A stretch of 12,970 nucleotides of DNA from assembly GCA_003695505.1 (NCBI GenBank), contig RFIY01000295.1:1-12970 (forward strand). Direction: 5' to 3'. Below the pieces are notes generated by a model. It was not told the DNA's origin. It was given only the letters and a program-made list of their open reading frames with translations, and made no database searches. Origin of the DNA: Candidatus Dadabacteria bacterium (lineage in GTDB: Bacteria; J088). Shown here piece by piece: positions 1-7,189 of this stretch; the stretch's first letter is position 1; each line of letters opens with the position of its first letter. The position numbers and the translations under genes were made by a program.

Positions 1-1199
1 ATGTCGGTCCACAGCACGTCCACCGACCGGCCCACCCATTCCTGATGGTCTTCTGCCTGTATGGTCTGCTGAAGCGCAAACAGTTCCTGCAGCCACGCCT
101 TCTTGTCTGCCATCGGCACCGGATCGTCCATCCGCAACGCCGGTGTCATCGGACGTGGGCTGAACACGAATGCATAGATCTGCGCGAAGCGGACCTCGCG
201 CACGATGTCGAGCGTTGCCTCGAAGTCCTCGCGCAGCTCACCCGGAAAACCGACGATGATGTCTGTCGAGAAATGAATGTCCGGGCGCGCCTCGCGCAGC
301 ATGGCAACGATTTCGAGGTAGCGCGCACCGGTGTAGCCACGCCGCATGGCCGCGAGCACCCGGTCGCTGCCCGCCTGGAGCGGCAGATGCGCGCTCGGAC
401 ACAGATTTGGCAACTCCCGATAGGCTGTCGCGAGATCCTCGGTGTAATCCTTCGGGTGCGGGCTGGTGAAACGGATGCGGTCGACGCCGGGCACCTCGTG
501 GACGCGGTAGAGCAGTTCCGCGAAGGACGGGAACGCATCGAACTTCGCGCCCCAGGAATTGACGTTCTGGCCGAGCAGCACGATCTCGCGCGCGCCGCGG
601 TCGACATGTTCGCGCACCTCTTCGACGACCGCGTCGAGCGGACGACTGACCTCCCGCCCGCGCGTAAATGGCACGACGCAGAACGTGCAGACGTTGTCAC
701 AACCTTCCTGGATCGTCACGAACACCGATGCTCGCCGACGCGGCAATACCGTATCGGGTCGCCCCAGCCGCGCCACCGGATCCGAATGTTTCCACTCCGT
801 GGCAATGACCCGTTCGCCGGAGCGCGCAACCGTCTCGAGATGTTTCGGCAATTCGCGCACCTGATGCGTGCCGAGGACGAGATCGACCCACGGCATCCGT
901 TTCGTGATCGCGTCCCGCTCCTGCTGGGCGACACAGCCGGCGACGACGACGCGCCGGCCGTTCTGCTTCCAGTGCTTCAGACGTCCAAGATCCGAATACA
1001 ACTTCTGCTCGGCCTTGTCGCGCACGCTGCAGGTATTGATGACAACGACGTCGGCATCCTCGACTCCACTGGCGGGTTGCAGACCCTGCCCCTGAAGCTG
1101 CGCCTCGACGACCTCCGAATCGCGGACGTTCATCTGGCAACCGTAGGTCTGGATGTAGTAACGCCGTGGCGACGGCGATTGTTCTGGGGCCGTAGGCAT
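1..1199 (-). CDS. miaB: tRNA-2-methylthio-N6-dimethylallyladenosine synthase MiaB (3' end cut by window edge)
   Basis: Radical-SAM methylthiotransferase that converts i6A-37 to ms2i6A-37 in tRNAs reading UNN codons; cytosolic. Translating the complement from the ATG at 1199 gives an open frame of 399 codons to the window edge without a stop. The N-terminal UPF0004 domain carries the auxiliary-cluster cysteines C21 (QTYGCQMN), C57 (INTCSVRDKAEQK) and C89 (VVAGCVAQQE). The radical-SAM CxxxCxxC is C167-x3-C171-x2-C174 in EGCDNVCTFCVVPFTRG. LLGQNVNSWG, HLPLQAGSDRVLAAMRRGYT and STDIIVGFPGE follow, as expected for MiaB rather than RimO or MtaB. The family is usually about 440-475 aa, so only the end of the TRAM domain is missing. 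No strong Shine-Dalgarno precedes the ATG. An in-frame GTG about 25 codons upstream, just after a TAG, is a less likely start. The gene is divergent from the cytochrome operon and probably unrelated to it in function. Confidence 0.96.
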   Translation of the reverse strand, partial: MPTAPEQSPSPRRYYIQTYGCQMNVRDSEVVEAQLQGQGLQPASGVEDADVVVINTCSVRDKAEQKLYSDLGRLKHWKQNGRRVVVAGCVAQQERDAITKRMPWVDLVLGTHQVRELPKHLETVARSGERVIATEWKHSDPVARLGRPDTVLPRRRASVFVTIQEGCDNVCTFCVVPFTRGREVSRPLDAVVEEVREHVDRGAREIVLLGQNVNSWGAKFDAFPSFAELLYRVHEVPGVDRIRFTSPHPKDYTEDLATAYRELPNLCPSAHLPLQAGSDRVLAAMRRGYTGARYLEIVAMLREARPDIHFSTDIIVGFPGELREDFEATLDIVREVRFAQIYAFVFSPRPMTPALRMDDPVPMADKKAWLQELFALQQTIQAEDHQEWVGRSVDVLWTD

Positions 1200-1332
1200 A
1201 TCGGGTCCAAAACTCGGTTTGGCGACTCGCGCGATGACAATGGATCTCTGCCCGTTTATGGTAGCAAGGCGCACAACGAATAGCTACCGCGTTCGCTCAG
1301 ACACATCTCCGTAACTGCCGGAAAATCAATTT

Positions 1333-1349
1333 GGCAACAACAGGTTGCC
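1333..1349. repeat. Short perfect inverted repeat (6-bp arms, 5-bp loop)
   Basis: GGCAAC and GTTGCC flank AACAG in the divergent spacer. A 6-bp stem could be an operator half-site pair or a small hairpin, but it can occur by chance in 350 bases. No T-run follows, so it is not a convincing terminator. Confidence 0.25.
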
Positions 1350-1467
1350 TGCGCCGCAACGGAAAGTCGCCGCCCTGGATCGAAAACGCTGACAAAAGGT
1401 CTCTGCGCCCAATCCACGCGGCGCCCCGCGCGCCCCTCGCGGCAGCGTACCGGTCACCGCGTTATTC

Positions 1468-1496
1468 TTGACTTCCTCCAACGGAAGGCGTACGCT
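1468..1496 (+). promoter_or_regulatory. Candidate sigma70-type promoter for the cytochrome operon
   Basis: TTGACT (1468-1473) matches the -35 consensus at five of six positions. After a 17-bp spacer comes TACGCT (1491-1496), which matches the -10 consensus TATAAT at only three positions. Transcription would begin near 1503 and leave a leader of about 50 nt before the ATG at 1552. The weak -10 could mean a regulated promoter or a chance match. Confidence 0.25.
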
Positions 1497-1551
1497 GTTC
1501 TCGGATCTGAGTCTTTCGGCCTTCACGGGCCCATCGAGCTGTCGTTGCAAC

Positions 1552-2427
1552 ATGACTGTACACCTGCCTCGTCACAGCCAGGGCCATTCATCCGCCGTCG
1601 CCCCTGTTGGCCGCTGGCGGATGCGATTGTTTCTGCTCATTCCGACCGCGATCGCGGCTGTATTCTGGCTGCTCGGCAGCGACTACTACCTCTCAGGCGA
1701 CAGACACGCCCACCCGGCGCACGATCTGCTACAGCCAGGTGGGCAATTCGGCCATCTGATCGGCTACGTCGGCACGGCGATCCTGATGACGAACTTCCTC
1801 TACTACATTCGTAAGCGGGTTCGCTGGTGGCCACTGCCAGGATCGGTCGCAGCGTGGCTCGATTTTCACGTCTTTGTTGGATTGACAGGATCGTCGCTGG
1901 TCCTGTTCCACAGTGCGTTTCTGGTCAACAATACCGTGGCGACGACCAGCCTGTTCTGCCTCGCCATGCTGGCCGTCACGGGCATCATCGGCCGCTATGT
2001 GCACGGTCAGACGCCTGCCGACCTCGCAGCCTGGCGGGCGGCCGCCAATCTGCTGTCCAGCGAACTGCGCCGCGCCCTCCCGCCGGCTGAGTGGGCGGCC
2101 GTTCAGCAGTTCGCCGAGGAGCTGGGCCGTACCATTCGTCCCGCACGCTCGCCTGCCCAGGCCGCCATGACCTTGCTGTCGGGTCCGGTCGAAGCGTTGC
2201 GTCTCGAGTACCGAATCCGCGTGCAGGCCCGCCACTGGCCCGCGCATCAGCGGCCCATTCGACAGTGGCTGAAATTGCAGACGCTGATCACGCGCGGTGA
2301 GCGCCGCGTGCTGGCGTATCGCCGCATCCTGCCGGAGTGGCGGCGCATCCATCGCGCGCTAGCGTTACTGATGGTCCTGACCATGCTGGTACACGTCGCG
2401 GTCATCACCTGGATCGGTTATGTCTGA
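1552..2427 (+). CDS. Five-helix membrane cytochrome b with two H-x13-H heme pairs
   Basis: Predicted inner-membrane di-heme cytochrome b, 291 aa, first gene of the operon. Hydrophobic segments lie near residues 25-42, 67-86, 104-124, 131-151 and 267-289. Helix 3 holds H106 and H120, and helix 5 holds H267 and H281. Each pair is separated by exactly 13 residues, the spacing that stacks two b hemes across a membrane in cytochrome b and ferric-reductase/NOX-type bundles. Arg/Lys-rich IRKRVRWW after helix 2 and the Arg-rich 115-residue loop between helices 4 and 5 put the N terminus and this loop in the cytosol. There is no fused FAD/NAD domain; that role may be filled by the flavoprotein at 7189-8517. 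A TTG at 1468 would add 28 unconvincing residues, so the ATG at 1552 is preferred; the ATG at 1621 is possible. The stop overlaps the next gene by 8 nt (ATGTCTGA). Exact family not recognised. Confidence 0.82.
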   Translation: MTVHLPRHSQGHSSAVAPVGRWRMRLFLLIPTAIAAVFWLLGSDYYLSGDRHAHPAHDLLQPGGQFGHLIGYVGTAILMTNFLYYIRKRVRWWPLPGSVAAWLDFHVFVGLTGSSLVLFHSAFLVNNTVATTSLFCLAMLAVTGIIGRYVHGQTPADLAAWRAAANLLSSELRRALPPAEWAAVQQFAEELGRTIRPARSPAQAAMTLLSGPVEALRLEYRIRVQARHWPAHQRPIRQWLKLQTLITRGERRVLAYRRILPEWRRIHRALALLMVLTMLVHVAVITWIGYV

Positions 2428-3931
2428 GCATCGCCGGCATCTTCGTTGCATCATCGGCGTCGGACTGCTGCTCACGCTGTTCTTCTGTCTGCCAGCCCCG
2501 ACCCGCGCCGCGCTGGTCAGCCCCGGCGATCTGTCTCGATTTCATCAGGAACTCGATAGCGTGACCCAGTGCAAACAATGCCACGGCCGCGGCGAAGCGG
2601 TGGCTGACCAGTGCCTGGCGTGCCACACCGATCTCGATCATCGCATCGCCGACGAAGCGGGCTACCACGGACGCCTTGCCCAGGAGGACAAGCTGCGCCC
2701 ATGCGCCACCTGCCATCGGGAGCATCAGGGGCGCGCGATGGATCTGATTCCGGAGGAGAAACTGAAACCGTCGAAGTTCCGTCATGCCGACGTCGGGTAT
2801 CCGCTCGACGGAAGCCACGCGACGCTGGAATGCCGCGATTGTCACGTCCCAAAATTCCAGCACGCCGAGTGGGAAGCCCCCGACAGCATCAACCCGGAAC
2901 GCACCTGGCTGGGACTGGGCACTGCGTGCAGCGATTGCCACGACAGCCCACATCACAAAGACCTGCAGTGGAGTACCTGTGCGGACTGTCATCAGACCGA
3001 TACCCCCTTCGCAGAAGCGCCGTTGAGCATCACACGTCACGCCGAGACGCGCTATGCCCTGGAGGGCGCGCACGCATCGGTGCGCTGCCGCGACTGCCAC
3101 CGGGGCGCGTCGTTCGAGCAGCGGCATGCCTTTCCCGAAAAAATCGCCTGCCGGACCTGCCACGACCCCGCGGCTCATCCCGAAACGCTTCAGCAGACGC
3201 GCCTGCTGTTCGGACCGTCCTGCCAGGATTGTCACACCAGTGTCCGCTTTGCGCCTTCACGCATCGGGATCGACAAACACGCGCAAACAGACTTCGGCCT
3301 GACGGGTGCACATCTGTCGGTTCCCTGTCAGGATTGCCACAAGCCCCACCCAATCGTCGGCGATCGCACGCTACTCGTCCCCGCAAAACAGCAGGTCCCG
3401 CTTCACATCGACGATCACGCGGACTGCGAACGCTGCCACGAAAACGTGCACAAGAAACAATTCGATGTATACGGTTTCGAAGGCACCTGTCGCCACTGTC
3501 ATGTGACGGATCGCTGGGGGCGCGTCCGCTTCGACCATGATGCCACCGGCTTTGTCCTCGATGGCGCACACGCGAAAGCCGACTGCGTAGCTTGCCATCA
3601 GGACGGAGCACGGCGGCAGCTCGCACCGCGGCAATCGGTACCCGTCCGGCCGTGTGCGGCCTGCCACGGGGATCCACACGCCGACCAGTTCGCTACCGAC
3701 CCGCCGCGCACCTGCGAGGACTGCCACGGAACCTCGACCTTCCGCCGGCGGGACGACTGGAATCATGCAAAGGAAGCCGGCTGGGCACTGGGCGACGCAC
3801 ACGAGTCGGTGGCGTGCAGCGAATGCCACATCGACTACAGCAATGGCGAGCGGACAGTACAACAGTTTCGTGGTGTCCCCCGCGAGTGCTCGGCCTGCCA
3901 CGCAAACCCGCACAAGGGGATGCAACCATGA
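2420..3931 (+). CDS. 17-heme periplasmic c-type cytochrome (cytochrome c3/doubled-CXXCH-like)
   Basis: Secreted multiheme cytochrome, 503 aa, probably a periplasmic electron wire fed by the cytochrome b encoded just upstream. An n-region with several Arg and the core IIGVGLLLTLFF form a Sec signal peptide with likely cleavage near residue 30 (PTRA/AL). Seventeen CXXCH motifs have first Cys at 51, 65, 95, 138, 170, 187, 223, 244, 268, 303, 336, 357, 389, 412, 432, 466 and 490. A unit of aromatic-x-L-x-(G/D)-(A/S)-H about 5 residues before a CXXCH recurs five times (YPLDGSH, YALEGAH, FGLTGAH, FVLDGAH, WALGDAH). Its His is a likely distal heme ligand. Several hemes are followed by PHxK/PHxD-type His. 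The N-terminal part, with CH motifs spaced by GYH and CHREHQGR, resembles long 'cytochrome c3 family' proteins I recall from several phyla, none functionally characterised to my knowledge. The gene overlaps both neighbours (8 and 4 nt), implying translational coupling. Confidence 0.93.
   Translation: MSEHRRHLRCIIGVGLLLTLFFCLPAPTRAALVSPGDLSRFHQELDSVTQCKQCHGRGEAVADQCLACHTDLDHRIADEAGYHGRLAQEDKLRPCATCHREHQGRAMDLIPEEKLKPSKFRHADVGYPLDGSHATLECRDCHVPKFQHAEWEAPDSINPERTWLGLGTACSDCHDSPHHKDLQWSTCADCHQTDTPFAEAPLSITRHAETRYALEGAHASVRCRDCHRGASFEQRHAFPEKIACRTCHDPAAHPETLQQTRLLFGPSCQDCHTSVRFAPSRIGIDKHAQTDFGLTGAHLSVPCQDCHKPHPIVGDRTLLVPAKQQVPLHIDDHADCERCHENVHKKQFDVYGFEGTCRHCHVTDRWGRVRFDHDATGFVLDGAHAKADCVACHQDGARRQLAPRQSVPVRPCAACHGDPHADQFATDPPRTCEDCHGTSTFRRRDDWNHAKEAGWALGDAHESVACSECHIDYSNGERTVQQFRGVPRECSACHANPHKGMQP
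3914..3920 (+). promoter_or_regulatory. Ribosome binding site for the 13-heme cytochrome
   Basis: AAGGGGA lies 7 nt before the ATG at 3928, inside the end of the preceding gene. It supports this ATG, rather than an upstream in-frame codon, as the start, although the open frame extends back to 3592. Confidence 0.6.
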
Positions 3932-4995
3932 ATGCGCTGGCAAAATGGGGACTCGTCGTACTCACCATAGCGATTTTTTCGGAGATGGTCGGGGCCAATC
4001 CGCAGTGCACGGATTGCCATCTCAATCGACAGTGGACGACGCTGAAAGCGATCGACCCCGTCACCATGCCCGACGCGATCGGCTTCGATCACAATCGACA
4101 AACCGGATTTCCTCTCGATGGCGCGCACCGCAAGGTACCCTGCGCCGCGTGTCATCAGGCTGGCATGCGCCTTCGGGGTTCAGACCTGACCTGCGCGGAC
4201 TGCCACCGTTCCCCGCACAAGAAGATCGAGCAACGGGACACATGCGCACGCTGCCACACCACGGTCGACTGGCAGCCGCCTGCCCAGCCCGACGCGCACA
4301 AAGACGCCGCCTTTCCGCTTCTGGGTCGCCACCGCACACTTGCCTGTGCAGCCTGCCATCGCGACGACAGCAAATCACCGGGGATGACGCCGCAGCGCTG
4401 TGCGGCATGTCATCGGGATCAGGTACTGGCGTCCTCGGTCCACCCGAACCACCTTGCCAGTGGCTTCGTGCAGGATTGCGAATCCTGCCACACCGAAGCC
4501 GGCTGGGGTATGGCCAGGGTCCAGCACGCCCGTTTCTGGCCGTTGCGCGGCGCGCACCGCGATGTCGATTGTGCCGCCTGTCATACCAGCGCCGACTATC
4601 GCCAGGTTGACCGGCAGTGCGTGTCCTGCCATCTGACCGATTATCAGCAAAGCACGAATCCGGATCATGTCGCCGCGGGATTTGGCCAGGACTGCGAATC
4701 CTGTCACCGCAACAGCGGCACCTGGACCGTCCGCAACCGCTCCTTCCACGATCCCTTTTTTCCGATCAGCTCCGGGCCGCACGACGCGAGCTGCCAGAAG
4801 TGTCATCAGGGGGTGAGCTACAAGGACTTCACCTGCTTTGCCTGCCACGCACACAGCCGCGCCAAAATGGATGACAAGCACGACGATGTGGCCGGCTACA
4901 CCTATAGCGCGCCGGCGTGCCTCGAATGCCATCCTCGGGGTACTGAAAACCGTGTCGATGGCCGCACCGGCGCAACTCGTCGCGGGGACGACTGA
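3928..4995 (+). CDS. 13-heme periplasmic c-type cytochrome
   Basis: Secreted multiheme cytochrome c, 355 aa. The start at 3928 overlaps the previous stop (ATGA), has a good Shine-Dalgarno and opens a Sec signal peptide (core WGLVVLTIAIF, cleavage near VGA/NPQ, residue 23). The open frame upstream of it is a shadow of the 17-heme gene. CXXCH first cysteines are at 27, 72, 89, 106, 140, 158, 184, 215, 231, 256, 289, 303 and 331, giving 13 c hemes. Repeats of the FPLxGAH/FPLLGRH type precede several hemes. Residues 204-338 are a module that recurs almost whole in the next gene: TNPDH, FPISSG-x-H, H-x3-KMD, GYxY and a terminal CHPRG. After the module a short charged tail ends the protein. No lipobox or membrane anchor is visible, so it is probably soluble in the periplasm, passing electrons between the 17-heme protein and the outer-membrane lipoprotein; that ordering is inference. 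Confidence 0.92.
   Translation: MNALAKWGLVVLTIAIFSEMVGANPQCTDCHLNRQWTTLKAIDPVTMPDAIGFDHNRQTGFPLDGAHRKVPCAACHQAGMRLRGSDLTCADCHRSPHKKIEQRDTCARCHTTVDWQPPAQPDAHKDAAFPLLGRHRTLACAACHRDDSKSPGMTPQRCAACHRDQVLASSVHPNHLASGFVQDCESCHTEAGWGMARVQHARFWPLRGAHRDVDCAACHTSADYRQVDRQCVSCHLTDYQQSTNPDHVAAGFGQDCESCHRNSGTWTVRNRSFHDPFFPISSGPHDASCQKCHQGVSYKDFTCFACHAHSRAKMDDKHDDVAGYTYSAPACLECHPRGTENRVDGRTGATRRGDD
4537..4941 (+). repeat. Copy 1 of a duplicated 6-heme cytochrome module (in the 13-heme gene)
   Basis: Encodes residues 204-338 of the 13-heme protein and parallels 5226-5627 in the next gene. Both copies show the same order of landmarks: GAH before the first CXXCH, TNPDH, FHD, FPISSG, KMD with a following H, GYxY and CHPRG. 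A 17-base stretch (4759-4775 and 5442-5458, tttccgatcagctccgg) is identical in both copies. Elsewhere they have diverged, so this is an old tandem gene or domain duplication under constraint. Confidence 0.75.
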
Positions 4996-5000
4996 GCGCG

Positions 5001-5636
5001 ATGCGGCGTGCGTTTGCGCTGGTTCTGTGGATGCTTGCGTCGGCCACGTTATCCGCGTGCGCACCGCACGGGGTTCAACCAGTCGAACCCGCGGCTTGCG
5101 ACACCTGCCATCTGACACCTGCGACGTCCGTCACGCCGCTGCACACGACATCCGAAATGGATTGCAGCCTGTGTCACGAGACCGCAGCGTGGAGCGGCGT
5201 CACATCCTATACCCACGTCGGATCGTACACCCCCGAAGGCGCGCACGCCGCACTCGATTGCCGTCAATGCCATGTCGCCGTGTTCGTCGGCACGAGTGCC
5301 GATTGCGCCGGCTGCCATCAGGCGGATTTCGCCAGCACAACGAACCCCGATCACGAAACGCTCGGTTTTTCGACGACCTGCAACGAATGCCATGGCCAGA
5401 CGGCCTGGGTTCCGGCCGATGACGCCTTCCACGACACGTTCTTTCCGATCAGCTCCGGCAATCATGCGCGGCTGGACTGCACCGATTGCCACAATAGCGG
5501 AACGTTGGAGGAGTTCACCTGTGTCGATTGCCACGAACATCGGCAGAGCAAGATGGACGCGGAACACCGTGGCGTCTTCGGTTACAAATACCAGTCCAGT
5601 TCCTGCTTCAGGTGCCATCCACGGGGGCGTGAATGA
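5001..5636 (+). CDS. 8-heme cytochrome c lipoprotein
   Basis: Small multiheme cytochrome, 211 aa, predicted to be lipid-anchored, probably to the periplasmic or outer face of the outer membrane. The signal peptide ends in the lipobox LSAC with Cys20 as the modified residue. The +2 residue is Ala, not Asp, which by the enterobacterial Lol rule favours outer-membrane sorting. CXXCH first cysteines are at 33, 55, 87, 102, 127, 160, 174 and 202, giving 8 c hemes. Residues 76-209 are a paralogue of the C-terminal third of the 13-heme protein, ending in the same CHPRG. The gene starts 5 bp after the previous stop and overlaps the beta-barrel gene by 4 nt (ATGA). Lying next to the barrel gene and carrying a lipid anchor, it is the best candidate for the heme protein that docks with or threads the barrel. 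The much longer frame starting at 4838 is an overlapping shadow. Confidence 0.92.
   Translation: MRRAFALVLWMLASATLSACAPHGVQPVEPAACDTCHLTPATSVTPLHTTSEMDCSLCHETAAWSGVTSYTHVGSYTPEGAHAALDCRQCHVAVFVGTSADCAGCHQADFASTTNPDHETLGFSTTCNECHGQTAWVPADDAFHDTFFPISSGNHARLDCTDCHNSGTLEEFTCVDCHEHRQSKMDAEHRGVFGYKYQSSSCFRCHPRGRE
5226..5627 (+). repeat. Copy 2 of the duplicated 6-heme cytochrome module (in the lipoprotein gene)
   Basis: Encodes residues 76-209 of the 8-heme lipoprotein and aligns along its length with 4537-4941. All six CXXCH sites have a counterpart at near-equal spacing. Here the copy is fused to a lipoprotein signal and a 2-heme N-terminal segment instead of a 7-heme one. Confidence 0.75.
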
Positions 5637-7189
5637 AACGCCTGCTGTTGCTCCTGTCGATGTGCCTGACGGCCACGGCGACCTTCGCCACGCCTCTCGA
5701 ACTGTCCGTCATCGCAACGAGCATCGACGGATGCTTCGTCGCGCTGCCCGACCGTGACCAGAACGGTCAATGGGTCGCGACCGAGGATCCGCGCATTCGC
5801 TGCTCGTCCCGATCGTGCCTGATCCCGGATTGTTCGGCCCGCCCAGGCACCGAGATACCGGTCTCGTTACAGTGGAAAGCAACCGCGCCCGAAGCAGGCA
5901 GCGCGCCGACCGCAATATCCGTACCGGCGTCGTTCTGGAAAATGGCACAACCGATGCGCGAACGGCTCCATCCGGCTACACGACCGACACCACCCGCGCG
6001 GCGGATCACGGCATCGAGACCCGACAGTTACCTTACACTGGGCGTTTACACGGCCGCGGCGCTCGCGGGAACGCCGATCGGCCACATCGCCAGCGGCATT
6101 CGCCTCAGCGCGCAGCAACAGGTGACGGAAACGGGGCTGAGCTTCAGCGAGCGCGGCGAGGCGCGCCGCGCCAGGGGCGTCGATGATCCGGTATCACTCG
6201 TGGTCGACGAATTGCTCGCTCGGTGGATGCAGGGCGAATACGCCGTACTGGAGGCGGGTCGCGGCACATCCTGCGACGGCAGCCTGCTTGATGGCGCGAC
6301 GTTGCATGTCGCCTGGCATCAACTGACGTCGTGCGTCGGCGGCGGCTGGCTCCCCAATTCGCGTCGGCTCAAGCCATCCCTGAAGTGGCCGACCGTCAGC
6401 TACAGCATCGGACTGCGCAATTCAGCGTTGAACACGGCGCTGGTCGGCCGCCAGATCTGGGATCGGACGTACGGCGCGGATCCACACTGGGATCGGCTGA
6501 CCGGCACCTGGACATCAGCGCGGCACTGGCTGGTCCTGAGCGGCGGCGGTTACTGGCTCGGTAACGACCCGACCAATCCCTTCTTCCAGCCGGTGCAGGG
6601 TAGCCTCCAGTTCGGCTGGCGAATCTTGCCGGAACTCGATCTGTCGTGGTCGTCATTCTGGTGGCACGAATTGCTGACGCCATCCGAACAACAGCGCACG
6701 GGATTTTTCCCCTGGCCCGACACCACGACCGGGTCGTCCTTCCAGGGGCCACAAGTCATCGAACACGGATTGACCGCGCGATGGCGACACGGCATACACG
6801 ACCTCAATGCTCGTTTCTGGGGTAGCGACGTCAACCAGGCCCTGAGTGGTGGCGGGCGTGTCGCCTGGCGCGTACATCTGCGCGACGCCGGCGCGCTCCG
6901 TTCGACATTGCTGACGCTTCGCTACCGCGATGGCGGCCGCACCCGGGACTGGCGCGCGACGAGTGGTCTGCAATTCGATATCGGCAACGGCATGCTGCAG
7001 CTTGGGGCCTGGGCCGGGCAGCGCGCCTGGGGACACGACGTCTGGCGCCCTCAGGGTGGGGCTGAATCCAGTGTGCAGTTTCCACTCGCGGACCGCGCCT
7101 GGCTGGCCATGGACGCAACCCTGGATGCTGCGCGTGATGAATCCGTCGCCGCCACCACCTGGCTCAATCTTGACTGGGATGTATTCTGA
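5633..7189 (+). CDS. Predicted outer-membrane beta-barrel protein of the electron-transfer operon
   Basis: 518 aa, of no family I recognise. It has a Sec signal peptide (KRLLLLLSM core, cleavage near residue 20, TFA/TP). The C terminus is WLNLDWDVF, with alternating hydrophobic residues and a terminal Phe, the usual BAM recognition signature. From about residue 255 onward there are many short alternating aromatic/polar stretches bounded by Gly/Asp/Asn turns (WLVLSGGGYWLGN, GSLQFGWRI, LDLSWSSFWW, LNARFWGSD, LQLGAWAGQR), typical of barrel strands. The N-terminal part differs: a segment with four cysteines (C34, C57, C62, C67) and a Pro/Arg/Thr-rich linker near 105-130. C214 and C234 complete six mature cysteines, possibly three disulfides. 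There is no CXXCH, so it binds no c heme. It is shorter than MtrB/PioB-type porins (about 700 aa or more). Its place after three cytochromes and before the flavoprotein, with 4-nt and 1-nt overlaps, suggests a porin sheath for the 8-heme lipoprotein; this is inferred. Confidence 0.75.
   Translation: MKRLLLLLSMCLTATATFATPLELSVIATSIDGCFVALPDRDQNGQWVATEDPRIRCSSRSCLIPDCSARPGTEIPVSLQWKATAPEAGSAPTAISVPASFWKMAQPMRERLHPATRPTPPARRITASRPDSYLTLGVYTAAALAGTPIGHIASGIRLSAQQQVTETGLSFSERGEARRARGVDDPVSLVVDELLARWMQGEYAVLEAGRGTSCDGSLLDGATLHVAWHQLTSCVGGGWLPNSRRLKPSLKWPTVSYSIGLRNSALNTALVGRQIWDRTYGADPHWDRLTGTWTSARHWLVLSGGGYWLGNDPTNPFFQPVQGSLQFGWRILPELDLSWSSFWWHELLTPSEQQRTGFFPWPDTTTGSSFQGPQVIEHGLTARWRHGIHDLNARFWGSDVNQALSGGGRVAWRVHLRDAGALRSTLLTLRYRDGGRTRDWRATSGLQFDIGNGMLQLGAWAGQRAWGHDVWRPQGGAESSVQFPLADRAWLAMDATLDAARDESVAATTWLNLDWDVF

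Larger units (their letters stand above)
1200..1551. other. Divergent intergenic region between miaB and the electron-transfer operon
   Basis: About 350 bases without a gene I can support. Open frames crossing it are short or are extensions of neighbouring frames: a TTG-initiated 28-residue extension of the cytochrome b frame, and a minus-strand 75-codon frame with no recognisable content. The region must hold the promoters for both divergent genes. I see one weak sigma70-like candidate for the rightward operon (1468-1496) and one small inverted repeat (1333-1349). There is no tRNA, riboswitch or clear operator motif. Confidence 0.6.

Noticed and set aside
45-1283. 412-codon plus-strand open frame
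   Set aside because: It lies antisense to miaB, whose motifs are unmistakable on the minus strand; the plus-strand translation shows no family features and is a GC-rich shadow.
1468-1551. TTG-initiated 28-residue extension of the cytochrome b protein
   Set aside because: Rare start codon, no ribosome binding site, and the TTG falls in a -35-like box; the ATG at 1552 is simpler.
2405-3235. 276-codon minus-strand frame over the 17-heme gene
   Set aside because: Antisense of CXXCH-rich coding; its apparent hydrophobic stretches come from the complement of cytochrome codons.
3592-3927. N-terminal extension of the 13-heme cytochrome frame
   Set aside because: It overlaps the 17-heme coding frame, has no signal peptide, and the ATG at 3928 has a Shine-Dalgarno and a Sec signal.
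4375-5118. 247-codon minus-strand frame over the 13-heme gene
   Set aside because: Antisense shadow spanning a gene boundary, with no recognisable domain.
5001-7189. Assignment of the cytochrome/barrel pair as MtrA/MtrB or PioA/PioB
   Set aside because: Heme number (8), lipoprotein anchoring and barrel length do not match; only the overall logic is similar.
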